Shown: one piece after another, positions 28,005 to 36,452 of the stretch | Numbering within the stretch: position 1 is the stretch's first letter | Layout: each line of letters begins with the position of its first letter | Assembly: GCA_025055115.1 (NCBI GenBank) | Contig: JANWYJ010000038.1 | Span: 1-64,000 of the forward strand | DNA length: 64,000 nt | Origin: Gemmata sp. | GTDB lineage: Bacteria; Planctomycetota; Planctomycetia; Gemmatales; Gemmataceae | Reading direction: 5' to 3' | Made by a program: the position numbers and the translations under genes | Notes under the pieces: generated by a model | Seen by the model: only the letters and a program-made list of their open reading frames with translations | Told to the model about the DNA's origin: nothing | Databases searched by the model: none

Positions 28005-28976
28005 TCAGTTTCCTCCGCCGACCGGTCGGGCTGCTCCGCGGCGCCGTTGACGATCGACCCCCGGCTCGGCTGCTTCGACAGTCTTCATGAAAACGTCTTC
28101 GAGCGTCTGCTTTTGTTCCACCAAATGCCGCAGGCTCAGTCCGCGTTCGACCAGAAGCTGAATCACCGGGTCGATCGTTTGGCCATCGCTCATGGCGATT
28201 TCCACGGCTCCCGGCGGTTCGGCGAGCGAACGAACCGTGTAACCCCGTTGTGTGACAGCCTCGACGGGGAAGCTTTGTCCTTCGGCCAGTCGCAGAACAT
28301 AGAGGCCTTTCTGCTGCGTCAATTCAGCGATGGTACCTTCGCGGACCAATTGCCCACGTTGTAGGATGGCCACGCGGTCGCAGATCATTTCCACTTCGCC
28401 CAAGAGGTGGGAATTCAAGAAGATGGTGTGGCCGCTCTGTTTCAGTGTCGCCATCAGTTCGCGAATCTCTTTGCGGCCCATCGGGTCGACGCCGTCGGTC
28501 GGTTCGTCAAGAATGATCAATTCTGGATCGTGCATTAGGGCTTGCGCGATACCCAGGCGCTGCTTCATCCCTTTGGAGTAGGTTTTGATTTTCGAATGCA
28601 TCCGTCCGGCGATGCCGACCAGTTCCAGCGTTTCTGGAATTTTGCGCCGCCGTACACTGGCTGGCACACCATATAGGCTGCCGTAAAAATCCATGAGCGA
28701 ATACGCGGTGTGATAGTGGGGAAATTGGTGATCTTCCGGCAAATAGCCCACACGCCGCCGCACACCGACCGTGCCCGCCGGTTGGCCCAACAGCGTCGCG
28801 GCACCCTCCGTGAGCCGCACCAGACCCAGCAGAATCTTGATCAGCGTGGTTTTTCCTGCGCCGTTTTGCCCCAGCAAACCATAAATTTGCCCTTTCTCGA
28901 CACGCAGCGAAACACCTTTGAGGGCTTCAATGCGTCCATATGTTTTCGTGAGATTGTGGGTCTCGATAATCGACAT
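28005..28976 (-). CDS. ABC transporter ATP-binding protein
   Basis: Nucleotide-binding subunit of the exporter. Walker A is GQNGAGKTT, the signature is YSKGMKQRLGIAQAL, Walker B is LIILDEPTDGVDP and the switch His lies in FLNSHLLGEVEMI. The start at 28976 (MSIIETHNLTKTYG) is preferred over 28982. The C-terminal 100 residues are an accessory domain ending in a basic Gly-rich tail. ABC-2 systems of this class move lipids, polysaccharides, drugs or act in stress defence; the substrate is not visible. Confidence 0.93.
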   Translation of the reverse strand: MSIIETHNLTKTYGRIEALKGVSLRVEKGQIYGLLGQNGAGKTTLIKILLGLVRLTEGAATLLGQPAGTVGVRRRVGYLPEDHQFPHYHTAYSLMDFYGSLYGVPASVRRRKIPETLELVGIAGRMHSKIKTYSKGMKQRLGIAQALMHDPELIILDEPTDGVDPMGRKEIRELMATLKQSGHTIFLNSHLLGEVEMICDRVAILQRGQLVREGTIAELTQQKGLYVLRLAEGQSFPVEAVTQRGYTVRSLAEPPGAVEIAMSDGQTIDPVIQLLVERGLSLRHLVEQKQTLEDVFMKTVEAAEPGVDRQRRRGAARPVGGGN

Positions 28977-29212
28977 GACCACCGCCTCCGGCTGGGCCCG
29001 ACGGCGCTAACGGCTCCCCAACCAACCATTCGCCGACACGCAGAGGATATTGACACAAATCGTTGGCAGCAATGGATAGCTGCCCAGGGTTTTTCACCGG
29101 GCGTTGAGTTCACCGGGCGTTGAGAATGGATAGCAGATTTCGCCATTGAGATTTGGCCATTGAGAGTATGCGCAACAATGGCTGGGCTTTTAGGCGCAAC
29201 AATGGCTGGGCT

Positions 29213-30271
29213 TTATCCGCCGATGGCGTGCATCGTCCGCTGCGGTTTGATGAAGGTGGCGGCGTTGATTTCATGACCTTCCCACTTCGCCCAAACGCTC
29301 TCACGCAAGGCCGTGGCGATGGCCGAGCGTTGGGGAGGCGTGGCCCGCAGATAGGCCTTCACGTCGGTTTCTTCCAACGCGAACAGACAGTTGCGGAGTT
29401 TACCATCGGCGGTCAGCCGCAGGCGGTTGCAATGATGGCAGAAGGGCCGTGATACCGAGGCGATGACGCCAACAATACCGCCACCATCGGTGTAGGCATA
29501 ATCTTGCGCGGGTGCGGAGGGATCGTGCGGCACAGGAACTACAGTAGCCACTTCGCGGTTGATCAGATCGAGAATTTCGTGAGCGAAGAAGACTTTGTCG
29601 CGTTCCCACGAATCCGCACCGATGGGCATATACTCGATGAAGCGCAGCTCAAAGCCATGAGCGCGGCAATACTGGGCCAGCGGGACGACATCGTGCTCGG
29701 CAAAGCCGCGCAGAGCGACAGCGTTCACCTTGATTGGAGCAAAGCCCACCCGCTTGGCTTCGGCTAAGCCAGCGAGGACGCGATCGAGTCCCTCGCGCCG
29801 CGTCAGGGCGCGGAAACGATCGGGGTTGAGGGTATCGAGCGAAACATTGAGCCGGCGCAGGCCGGCATCAAACAATTCGGCGGCATGATCGGCCAGTAGC
29901 AGGCCATTGGTGGTTAGCCCCAGATCGTCAATACCCGCAATGGCAACCAAGAGGCGGACGAGCTTGTGCAGTTCCTTCCGCATGAGCGGTTCGCCCCCGG
30001 TCAGGCGAACCTTATTGACCCCGAGCGACGCCGCAACCTCTACAAACGTGGCGATTTCTTCAAAACTGAGCAACTCCCGCTTGTCGCGGAAGGTCACTTC
30101 TTCCGGCATGCAGTAGGTGCAGCGGAGGTTACAACGATCGGTCACCGAGATGCGCAGGTTATTGTGCCGACGGCCGAAGGAATCGACCAACCCTGGAGCC
30201 TCGGTGGGCCGCCGTGTGGCCGCGCGGGGCAGGACCGTTTCGCCAGCGAGTTGCAGAGGGTGCCGAATCAT
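29213..30271 (-). CDS. moaA: GTP 3',8-cyclase (molybdenum cofactor biosynthesis protein A)
   Basis: Radical-SAM enzyme that converts GTP to 3',8-cyclo-GTP in molybdopterin synthesis. The N-terminal cluster motif is Cys47-x3-Cys51-x2-Cys54 (CNLRCTYC). The C-terminal cluster is CHHCNRLRLTADGKLRNC, and the protein ends in Gly-Gly (MHAIGG), which the reaction requires. Length 352 fits the family (about 330-350). It is the last gene of the folE/glcDF/moaD/moaE/phosphatase/moaA run on the reverse strand. A 21-bp repeat pair (29170-29190 and 29194-29214) abuts the stop codon. Confidence 0.96.
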   Translation of the reverse strand: MIRHPLQLAGETVLPRAATRRPTEAPGLVDSFGRRHNNLRISVTDRCNLRCTYCMPEEVTFRDKRELLSFEEIATFVEVAASLGVNKVRLTGGEPLMRKELHKLVRLLVAIAGIDDLGLTTNGLLLADHAAELFDAGLRRLNVSLDTLNPDRFRALTRREGLDRVLAGLAEAKRVGFAPIKVNAVALRGFAEHDVVPLAQYCRAHGFELRFIEYMPIGADSWERDKVFFAHEILDLINREVATVVPVPHDPSAPAQDYAYTDGGGIVGVIASVSRPFCHHCNRLRLTADGKLRNCLFALEETDVKAYLRATPPQRSAIATALRESVWAKWEGHEINAATFIKPQRTMHAIGG

Positions 30272-30345
30272 GGCGACAGTGCGTCGGGGTCGTTCACGGA
30301 GTCCGCACGATGTTCGCGAAGTATCGTGCGGATGGCTGGGGGTTG

Positions 30346-30918
30346 TTAGCTATTCCACACTTTGATGGCCGGTTCGTGGCGATTGTTGTGGTTGAAGCTG
30401 AGAATACTCACCGATGCGGTGTCGAGCAGTAATGCTGCCCCCAGTTGCACCGGGAAGTTGATCCACCGCGCGGCAATGACGCGCAGAATGTGCCCGTGGG
30501 CAAAGCAGAGGATGTTGCCGTGGAGATTTTTCCATTTTGCGACCAGGCGATCTGCCCGGTCGGCTATCTGCTGGGGTGTTTCGCCATTGGGGGTACCGTC
30601 GCGGAACAGGTCCCAACCCGGGCGTTGCCGAGCAATCTCGGCGCTGGTGATACCTTCGTAGTCGCCATAGTTCCATTCGCGCAGGTCGTCGTCGAGTTCG
30701 GGAGTGAAACCGGCCAGTTCGGCGGTGCGTTGGGCACGGCGCAGAGGGCTGCTGAACACATGGCGGAATTGCAAGCCCGCAAGCCGCTCACGCAGCTTCC
30801 GGGCCGCGTCTTCGCCCGCTGGTAAAAGTGGCAAATCGGTGTAGCTGGTGTGCTGGCCAGACTGCGACCACGCCGTTTCACCATGCCGAGCCAAGTAAAC
30901 GGTTGGTAAATCACTCAT
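30346..30918 (-). CDS. Histidine phosphatase family protein
   Basis: Phosphoglycerate-mutase-like phosphatase. The start at 30918 (MSDLPTVYLARHGETAW) overlaps the moaE stop as ATGA. The catalytic RHG is in LARHGETAW, FSSPLRRAQRTAEL gives the second Arg, and the second His is in CFAHGHILRVIAARW. The 190 residues are normal for small members (CobC, GpmB, SixA-like). The substrate is unknown; its place inside the molybdopterin genes might mean dephosphorylation of a pterin or GTP-derived intermediate, which is speculation. Confidence 0.9.
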   Translation of the reverse strand: MSDLPTVYLARHGETAWSQSGQHTSYTDLPLLPAGEDAARKLRERLAGLQFRHVFSSPLRRAQRTAELAGFTPELDDDLREWNYGDYEGITSAEIARQRPGWDLFRDGTPNGETPQQIADRADRLVAKWKNLHGNILCFAHGHILRVIAARWINFPVQLGAALLLDTASVSILSFNHNNRHEPAIKVWNS

Positions 30919-31367
30919 CGCTGCTCCTCGGCGGGCGAACGCGGGGCACATGTCGATACCGATTGATGAACCCATTCCCCGTGGCCATCCGGGGCTATTT
31001 CCTTCTTCCAGATCGGTACCAGTTCTTTGAGTGTGTCGATGGCGAATTGACCAGCGGCGAACGCCTCATGGCGGTGCGGACAACTGACCGCCACCGCCAC
31101 ACTCACCTCCCCCACCGCCAAACGCCCTAAGCGGTGGACCAAGGCCATGTCTCCGATCGGCCAGCGCCGGCGAACTTCGGCTTCGATCTCCGCCAGTTTC
31201 TTTTCCGCCATCGGCGCGTAGGCTTCGTAATCGAGAAAAACCGTGACCTGTTGGCCGGTCAGTTCACGCACAGTGCCCAGAAACAGCACCACAGCACCAC
31301 AGCGGGGCGAGCGCACCGCCTCGGTCAGAGTGAAGTAGTCAATCGGTTCGCGGATTAAACGGAACAT
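30915..31367 (-). CDS. moaE: Molybdopterin synthase catalytic subunit
   Basis: Large subunit that uses MoaD thiocarboxylate to add sulfurs to cyclic pyranopterin. Motifs are CGAVVLFLGTVRE, LDYEAYAPMAEKKL, VHRLGRLAVGEVSVAVAVSC, HRHEAFAAGQFAIDTLKE and VPIWKKE with the catalytic lysines. Length 150 is normal. The stop overlaps the phosphatase start and moaD ends 15 bases upstream, indicating one operon. Confidence 0.96.
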   Translation of the reverse strand: MFRLIREPIDYFTLTEAVRSPRCGAVVLFLGTVRELTGQQVTVFLDYEAYAPMAEKKLAEIEAEVRRRWPIGDMALVHRLGRLAVGEVSVAVAVSCPHRHEAFAAGQFAIDTLKELVPIWKKEIAPDGHGEWVHQSVSTCAPRSPAEEQR

Positions 31368-31382
31368 ACCGTCAATATACCA

Positions 31383-31628
31383 TTACCCCCCACTCACGGG
31401 AGGAATAACCGCAACTTCATCGGTGGCTTGCAGCACCTGGTCGTTGTTGGCGAAGTCGTGATTGACTGCGATCGCCGAACGCATCAGTAGCGCCTGTGTC
31501 TGGGGCCATTGCGTTGCGAGTTGCCGGCGCAATTGGGCCACCGTTGCCCCTGGGGGTAATGCGATGTCGAGGGAATCGCTGCCTGTGAATTCCCGCATCG
31601 CCGCGAAAAGTTTCACACGAATCACCAT
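31383..31628 (-). CDS. moaD: Molybdopterin synthase sulfur carrier subunit
   Basis: Ubiquitin-fold sulfur carrier of 81 residues, start MVIRVKLFAAMREFTG, ending in EVAVIPPVSGG. The C-terminal Gly-Gly is the site of thiocarboxylation. The adjoining moaE is its partner. No moeB adenylyltransferase is in the window. Confidence 0.95.
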   Translation of the reverse strand: MVIRVKLFAAMREFTGSDSLDIALPPGATVAQLRRQLATQWPQTQALLMRSAIAVNHDFANNDQVLQATDEVAVIPPVSGG

Positions 31629-31694
31629 CGGACGCCCTCATTGGCGGATGATCTCTCATGATCACGCAGGCCCTTGGGGGGGTCCATCATGAAC

Positions 31695-34637
31695 TCACCG
31701 GCTCCAGGGCCGCTGCAGGCGGGCTTCGATTTCCGGCAATAATCCGTAGGCAAACGCAAGATACTGAATCGGGTGGAGTGTCCGTTTGCCGCTGCCTTGT
31801 TCCATTTGTAACCGGCAGGCGCTGCATTCGGTAGAACCCAGGAGAACGCGCGGTCGATCCAATTCGCTGAACAGCGCAGCCCCCGCGGCCAGCGACGCCG
31901 CGTAGTTCGTGGCCTTCAGACCCCAGGTTCCCGCCATCCCCGAACAACCGACGTCAATCGTTTGCACGCGAACACCCGGAATACGCCCGAGCAATTGCGG
32001 AGCCACCACGGGACCTCGCAAGGCCTTCATGTGACAGGGGATGTGGTGGCCTAGAGTAACATCGAGTCTGCGGAAATCGGTGCGGAGTTTGCCGGCGGTG
32101 AACAATTCCCCCAGATAGGCCATGATTTCGGTGGTGTGAGCCGCGACCAGCGCGGCGTCGGGGTCGTCGAGCAAGTCGAGATAATCCTGCTTGAACATGA
32201 GGGCGGAAGTCGGTTCGAGGCAGACAATGCGGTAGCCTTCGCGGACCAGATTGGCGAACAGGCGGACGTTGGAGCGGGCAATGTCGCGAGCCGAGTCGAG
32301 ATCGCCGCGCACCAGCGGCGCGATACCGGAGCTGGCCTGTCGGCGCGGCACATACACAGCAATGCCGTGATGCTTCAATACCGCGACGGCGGCCAGGCCG
32401 ATAAGCGGGTCGTTGTAGGCGGCAAAAAGATCGACAAACAAGGCCACGCGGGGCTGGTTCGGCTCCCGTTCGACACGGCTTTTGCGGGTCAGTCCGGCCC
32501 CGCGGGCTTTGCGGAAGAAGTTGCGCAGGGCGAATGTCGGGAGTTTGCGCTGCCGCGCCAGCCCCAGGAGCTTTTCCAACAACCAGCGGGCCGAAGGGCG
32601 GCGCAACAGGAAGTTGACCACGGGGGCAAAGTTGCTCCCGACGGCGGCCCAAGTTTCGATGCGGGCCAAGAACCAATCGGCGCGATCCAGACCCACTTCC
32701 GCAAATATCCGGGCTTTGGTTTCCAACATCAATTTGGGAATGTTGATGCGGGCATCGCATTCGTCGCGGCACATCTTGCAGTTCACGCACCATTCGGCCG
32801 CTGTCCAGATTTCGTCGGCTGTGGCGGCTTGCGGATCAACCAGGACGCGCAGCAGGTTCGCCATCGCGCGGGGGCTAGCGGCTTCGTCGCTGGTGGCGCG
32901 GAAGGCGGGGCACATCCGTCGCTGTGGCGAGCGCGTGCGGCAATCGCCACAACCAGTGCAGCGCGCCACTTCCTGTGCCGGCGAGGTGTCGCGCCAGATC
33001 AGCAACGGGAAAGGACCTTCCTTCGTGGCCTCTCGGCTCGGGGAATCGTTGCTGGCTGGCTCGGCCATTCCGCGACGCACTGGCTCAGCCGTTCTGCGAC
33101 GCAGCGGCCATGCTTCCCGACTGGGATCGGGACCAACAATCTTACCCGGGTTGAGAATGCCCTTGGGGTCGAAAATCGCTTTCAGTTCACGAAAGACCGA
33201 AGCGAGTGAACCGTACTGCCGTTCGACCCACGGTGTACGGGCAATCCCGGTGCCGTGTTGCGTGCTGATTGTGCCACCCAGAGTGATGGCCAAGGTGTGA
33301 ACGGCTTCGGCCAGCGGCCAGAGCTTGGCGCGATCGGTGGGGTTGTGCAAATCCAACAACGGCCGGGTATGAACTTGACCGGTGAGCGTATGAATCAAGA
33401 AGGTGCCGCTGATTTCCAAACGTTTGAGAATCGCGTGAACACCCGTCAGATATTCCGGCAGGGCCTCCGCGGGGACGCCAACATCTTCGATGAAAGGCAG
33501 CGGTCGTGGCCCTCCCGAGGCATACAGGCCCGAAACCGCCGCTTCCCGCACCTGCTGAATGGCGGCGATTCCGTCCGGAGTGCAGGTAGGTTCAGCCAGG
33601 ACGCGGAGGATGTGCTGTCGCCGCAAGGTTTCAATCGCGCCCCAGGTCCGTTCGGTGGCGATGCGTTCCGTATCGGCTTCAAACGTCACGACCAAAGCCG
33701 CCCCCAAGCCGGGTACACCCACCGTGCGTGTCACGGAGAGTAACCGACGGTCGAGCAGATCGCAGGCGACCGGTCCTAAGGTCCGCAACGCAAGCCCGGC
33801 TCGAACGGCAGCATCGAGCGTGGGGAACCCCAGCAGTGTCAGGCATGTTCCGCCAGCCAAGGGCACGGTGCGGAGTTTGGCTGCGGTGATGATAGCCAGC
33901 GTGCCTTCCGAACCGGCCAGAAGTTTCGGCCACGCGATTCCGTTGGGGCCGGCTACACCGTGGAGCTGATAGCCGCCTCGATCGAAGGGGGTTCGTGGGC
34001 GTGCCTGGGCGATGCGCTCGGCGTTGGCGGCCAGAAGTTTCGTCACCTCGCGGCCGATGGTCGTGGTGCGGCTGTCCGTGGGTGTGGTGATGGCCGTTGG
34101 GGTACCTTCTTCAAGCCAGGCGCGGTCGCCGTTATCCCACACCACGCCAAGTCCGGCGATGTAGTCACGCGTGTAACCGTGGCGAAAGGCGTTGCTGCCA
34201 CTGGCGTTGGTGGCGATCATGCCGCCGAGAGTGCAGGTGGCGGCACTAGCCGGATCGGGGGCGAAGCGGCGGCCGATTTTCGCCAGTTGGCTGTTGAGTT
34301 GCTCCAGCACCACACCGGGTTGAACCGTGACGGTGTCTGCTTGGATGGCGAGAATCTGGCGGAAGTGAACGCTCAGGTCGAGGATCACCGCCGCGCCCAG
34401 GGTTTCGCCACTCAGTCCGGTCCCTGCGCCGCGGGGAATGATCGGAAGAGCATGAGTATGGCAATAGCGGACTAGCGCCGCCAGGCTATCTTCATCCTCT
34501 GGGATAGCGACGGCCAGTGGTTCGATCTCGAAGGGGCTGGCGTCCGTGGCATAGCGAGACCGCGCCAGCCGGTCGAAGTGCAGTCGGCCGCGGAATTGGC
34601 CGCGGAGTTCGTCGGTGATCAGCTGGGGGTCAAGCAC
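31695..34637 (-). CDS. FAD-linked oxidase fused to an Fe-S/CCG subunit (GlcD-GlcF type)
   Basis: A 980-residue fusion. Residues about 1-470 are a GlcD-like FAD oxidase: IPRGAGTGLSGETLGAAVIL and GGMIATNASGSNAFRHG are FAD-binding motifs. About 540-720 carry two ferredoxin-like Cys motifs (CTGCGDC, then CVNCKMCRDECD). The C-terminus has CCG-type Cys-containing loops (HIPCHMKAL, GCSGMAGTWG, STECSACRLQME). Such fusions oxidise D-2-hydroxyacids such as D-lactate, glycolate or D-2-hydroxyglutarate and pass electrons on through Fe-S clusters. The start is GTG at 34637. It lies in the folE-moa run, 66 bases before moaD. Confidence 0.9.
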   Translation of the reverse strand: MLDPQLITDELRGQFRGRLHFDRLARSRYATDASPFEIEPLAVAIPEDEDSLAALVRYCHTHALPIIPRGAGTGLSGETLGAAVILDLSVHFRQILAIQADTVTVQPGVVLEQLNSQLAKIGRRFAPDPASAATCTLGGMIATNASGSNAFRHGYTRDYIAGLGVVWDNGDRAWLEEGTPTAITTPTDSRTTTIGREVTKLLAANAERIAQARPRTPFDRGGYQLHGVAGPNGIAWPKLLAGSEGTLAIITAAKLRTVPLAGGTCLTLLGFPTLDAAVRAGLALRTLGPVACDLLDRRLLSVTRTVGVPGLGAALVVTFEADTERIATERTWGAIETLRRQHILRVLAEPTCTPDGIAAIQQVREAAVSGLYASGGPRPLPFIEDVGVPAEALPEYLTGVHAILKRLEISGTFLIHTLTGQVHTRPLLDLHNPTDRAKLWPLAEAVHTLAITLGGTISTQHGTGIARTPWVERQYGSLASVFRELKAIFDPKGILNPGKIVGPDPSREAWPLRRRTAEPVRRGMAEPASNDSPSREATKEGPFPLLIWRDTSPAQEVARCTGCGDCRTRSPQRRMCPAFRATSDEAASPRAMANLLRVLVDPQAATADEIWTAAEWCVNCKMCRDECDARINIPKLMLETKARIFAEVGLDRADWFLARIETWAAVGSNFAPVVNFLLRRPSARWLLEKLLGLARQRKLPTFALRNFFRKARGAGLTRKSRVEREPNQPRVALFVDLFAAYNDPLIGLAAVAVLKHHGIAVYVPRRQASSGIAPLVRGDLDSARDIARSNVRLFANLVREGYRIVCLEPTSALMFKQDYLDLLDDPDAALVAAHTTEIMAYLGELFTAGKLRTDFRRLDVTLGHHIPCHMKALRGPVVAPQLLGRIPGVRVQTIDVGCSGMAGTWGLKATNYAASLAAGAALFSELDRPRVLLGSTECSACRLQMEQGSGKRTLHPIQYLAFAYGLLPEIEARLQRPWSR

Positions 34638-34732
34638 AATGCGCCGTTCCGAAGGTCCGCCTTCACCCAGGAGGTACTTCTTTCCAGATAGAGTACCACG
34701 ATAACGGTGCGCGGGAACCGTTGGTCGGCCAA

Positions 34733-35443
34733 TTACCGTGACCCGCCGAACACCAACGACATCAGCTCGGCCCGAGTGGCGGGGAATTCGAGGAAACCGC
34801 CACGCATGGAGCTGGTGATCGTCTTAGCCCCCGGTTTGCGGACGCCGCGAATGCTCATGCACGTGTGCGCGGCTTCAATAATGACCCCGACACCGCGAGC
34901 ATTCAGATGCGTCATGATGAGGTCGGCGATTTCTTCGGTCATCCGTTCTTGGACTTGGGGCCGCCGCGCCACAGCATCCACGACACGGGCCAATTTCGAC
35001 AGCCCCACAATTTGCCCATTGGGAAGATAGGCGATATGGGCTTTGCCGAAAAACGGTAGCAGGTGATGTTCGCACATGCTGCTGAATTCGATGTCCTTCA
35101 CCAGAACCATTTCGTCATGCTTTTGGGTGAAGGTTTTTTGCAAGAAAACCGCAGGATCCGTGTGGAGGCCGGCGAAGATTTCGGCATACATCCGGGCGAC
35201 GCGGTCGGGGGTGTCGATCAGGCCTTCGCGGTCCGGGTCTTCCCCGATGGCGATGAGCAGCTCGCGGACCGCGCGGCGGAGCCGGGCATGATCGACGGGC
35301 AGCGGTTCAAGTTCGTGAGAAGAACCGAGTGGCCCGCTGTCGTCGTGGGTGGGGAGGCTATTGCGGGTGGCGTTGTTCAAGTCGCGGCTCCGGGCTGGGT
35401 GATGGCTATTCAACGTTCGTGAAGTTATTGTACGCGGATTCAT
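34733..35443 (-). CDS. folE: GTP cyclohydrolase I
   Basis: Converts GTP to 7,8-dihydroneopterin triphosphate, the first step to folate. Motifs are [37 protein letters not shown] with zinc Cys/His, [22 protein letters not shown] and [17 protein letters not shown]. The conserved core begins at about residue 45; the start at 35443 ([11 protein letters not shown]) leaves a polar N-terminal tail and is preferred to 35518. It is divergent from the FkbM gene and upstream of the glcDF/moa genes, both pathways drawing on GTP. Confidence 0.95.
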   Translation of the reverse strand: MNPRTITSRTLNSHHPARSRDLNNATRNSLPTHDDSGPLGSSHELEPLPVDHARLRRAVRELLIAIGEDPDREGLIDTPDRVARMYAEIFAGLHTDPAVFLQKTFTQKHDEMVLVKDIEFSSMCEHHLLPFFGKAHIAYLPNGQIVGLSKLARVVDAVARRPQVQERMTEEIADLIMTHLNARGVGVIIEAAHTCMSIRGVRKPGAKTITSSMRGGFLEFPATRAELMSLVFGGSR

Positions 35444-35561
35444 CAGCGTTACCGCTCGGGAGGGAATCGGGAGGAGATTCTGTCGCTCACCATGCGCGCT
35501 TGCAAATCCCGGGGCCATCCGTTAGGGTGAGCCGTCGGCTCTGGGTTCGCAAGGATGCGCT

Positions 35562-36356
35562 ATGTACACCTACTTTCGGAATCTGGCGAAAAAGACGCCT
35601 CTGGGAGCGATCGTCCGCTGGTGCAAACGGCACTGGCGTCCGCCGTCTTCTGAAACCGTACTGGATCCGATCGCGCAACAGCACCGCGCCTACGATCGCG
35701 ACACCGTGGCGATTATCCACCGGGTACTGCGGGGTGCGGCCGTGGGGGTGGATGTTGGTGCCCACGCTGGAGTGATTCTCCGGGCGATGGTCGCGGCGGC
35801 TCCGCAGGCCCGGCATTATGCCTTCGAACCGCTGCCCCATCTGGCCGCCCAACTCCGCGCCGACTTCCCCCAACTGCGGATTTATCCCTACGCGGTGGGG
35901 GATACCGCCGGAACGACCACGTTCTTGCATGTCGTCAACGATCCGGGCTACAGTGGTCTGCGTCGCCGCGATTACGACCGACCCGACCCCGTGGTCCAAG
36001 AAATCCCGGTGACCGTCGTTCGCCTCGATGATATTATTCCCGCGACGGAATCGATTGCGTTTATCAAGCTGGATATCGAAGGCGGGGAATATCACGCCCT
36101 CCGTGGGGCGATGGCGACAATTCGTCGCAGCCGTCCGGTGATCGTCTTTGAAGCGGCCCGCCGTTCCACCGGCTGCTATGGGGTTAGTGCCGGCGATCTG
36201 TTCCACCTCATCACGCACGACATCGGCTACCACCTGTGGACACTGGCCGGATGGCTCCACGACCAGCCCCCCTACACCTACACAGCTTGGGAAGACCATT
36301 GGCAAACGGGGCAAGAATACTACTTCGTCGCAGCACCGCCGCGGCGGGCCGGTTGA
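35562..36356 (+). CDS. FkbM family methyltransferase
   Basis: SAM-dependent O-methyltransferase of 264 residues. VGVDVGAHAGVILRAMV is the SAM motif, YAFEPLPHLAAQL the acidic loop, and FIKLDIEGGEYHALRGA is the FkbM hallmark. Family members methylate sugars, antibiotics or lipids; the target here is unknown. The N-terminal 30 residues are basic (KKTPLGAIVRWCKRHWR), which could favour membrane association. Confidence 0.88.
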   Translation: MYTYFRNLAKKTPLGAIVRWCKRHWRPPSSETVLDPIAQQHRAYDRDTVAIIHRVLRGAAVGVDVGAHAGVILRAMVAAAPQARHYAFEPLPHLAAQLRADFPQLRIYPYAVGDTAGTTTFLHVVNDPGYSGLRRRDYDRPDPVVQEIPVTVVRLDDIIPATESIAFIKLDIEGGEYHALRGAMATIRRSRPVIVFEAARRSTGCYGVSAGDLFHLITHDIGYHLWTLAGWLHDQPPYTYTAWEDHWQTGQEYYFVAAPPRRAG

Positions 36357-36381
36357 TCGCGGCGCAGAGCAAGCGGTTGGA

Positions 36382-36387
36382 TATAAT
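36382..36387 (+). promoter_or_regulatory. Candidate -10 box of the acyl-CoA dehydrogenase gene
   Basis: Perfect TATAAT in GGATATAATGCCG, 65 bases before ATG 36453. No good -35 box at 16-18 bp was found. Confidence 0.4.
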
Positions 36388-36452
36388 GCCGTATCACAGC
36401 CGCACGAACCTCTCTCATTGTCCTTCGTGCGGCCGACTTTGAGGGGTTGGTC

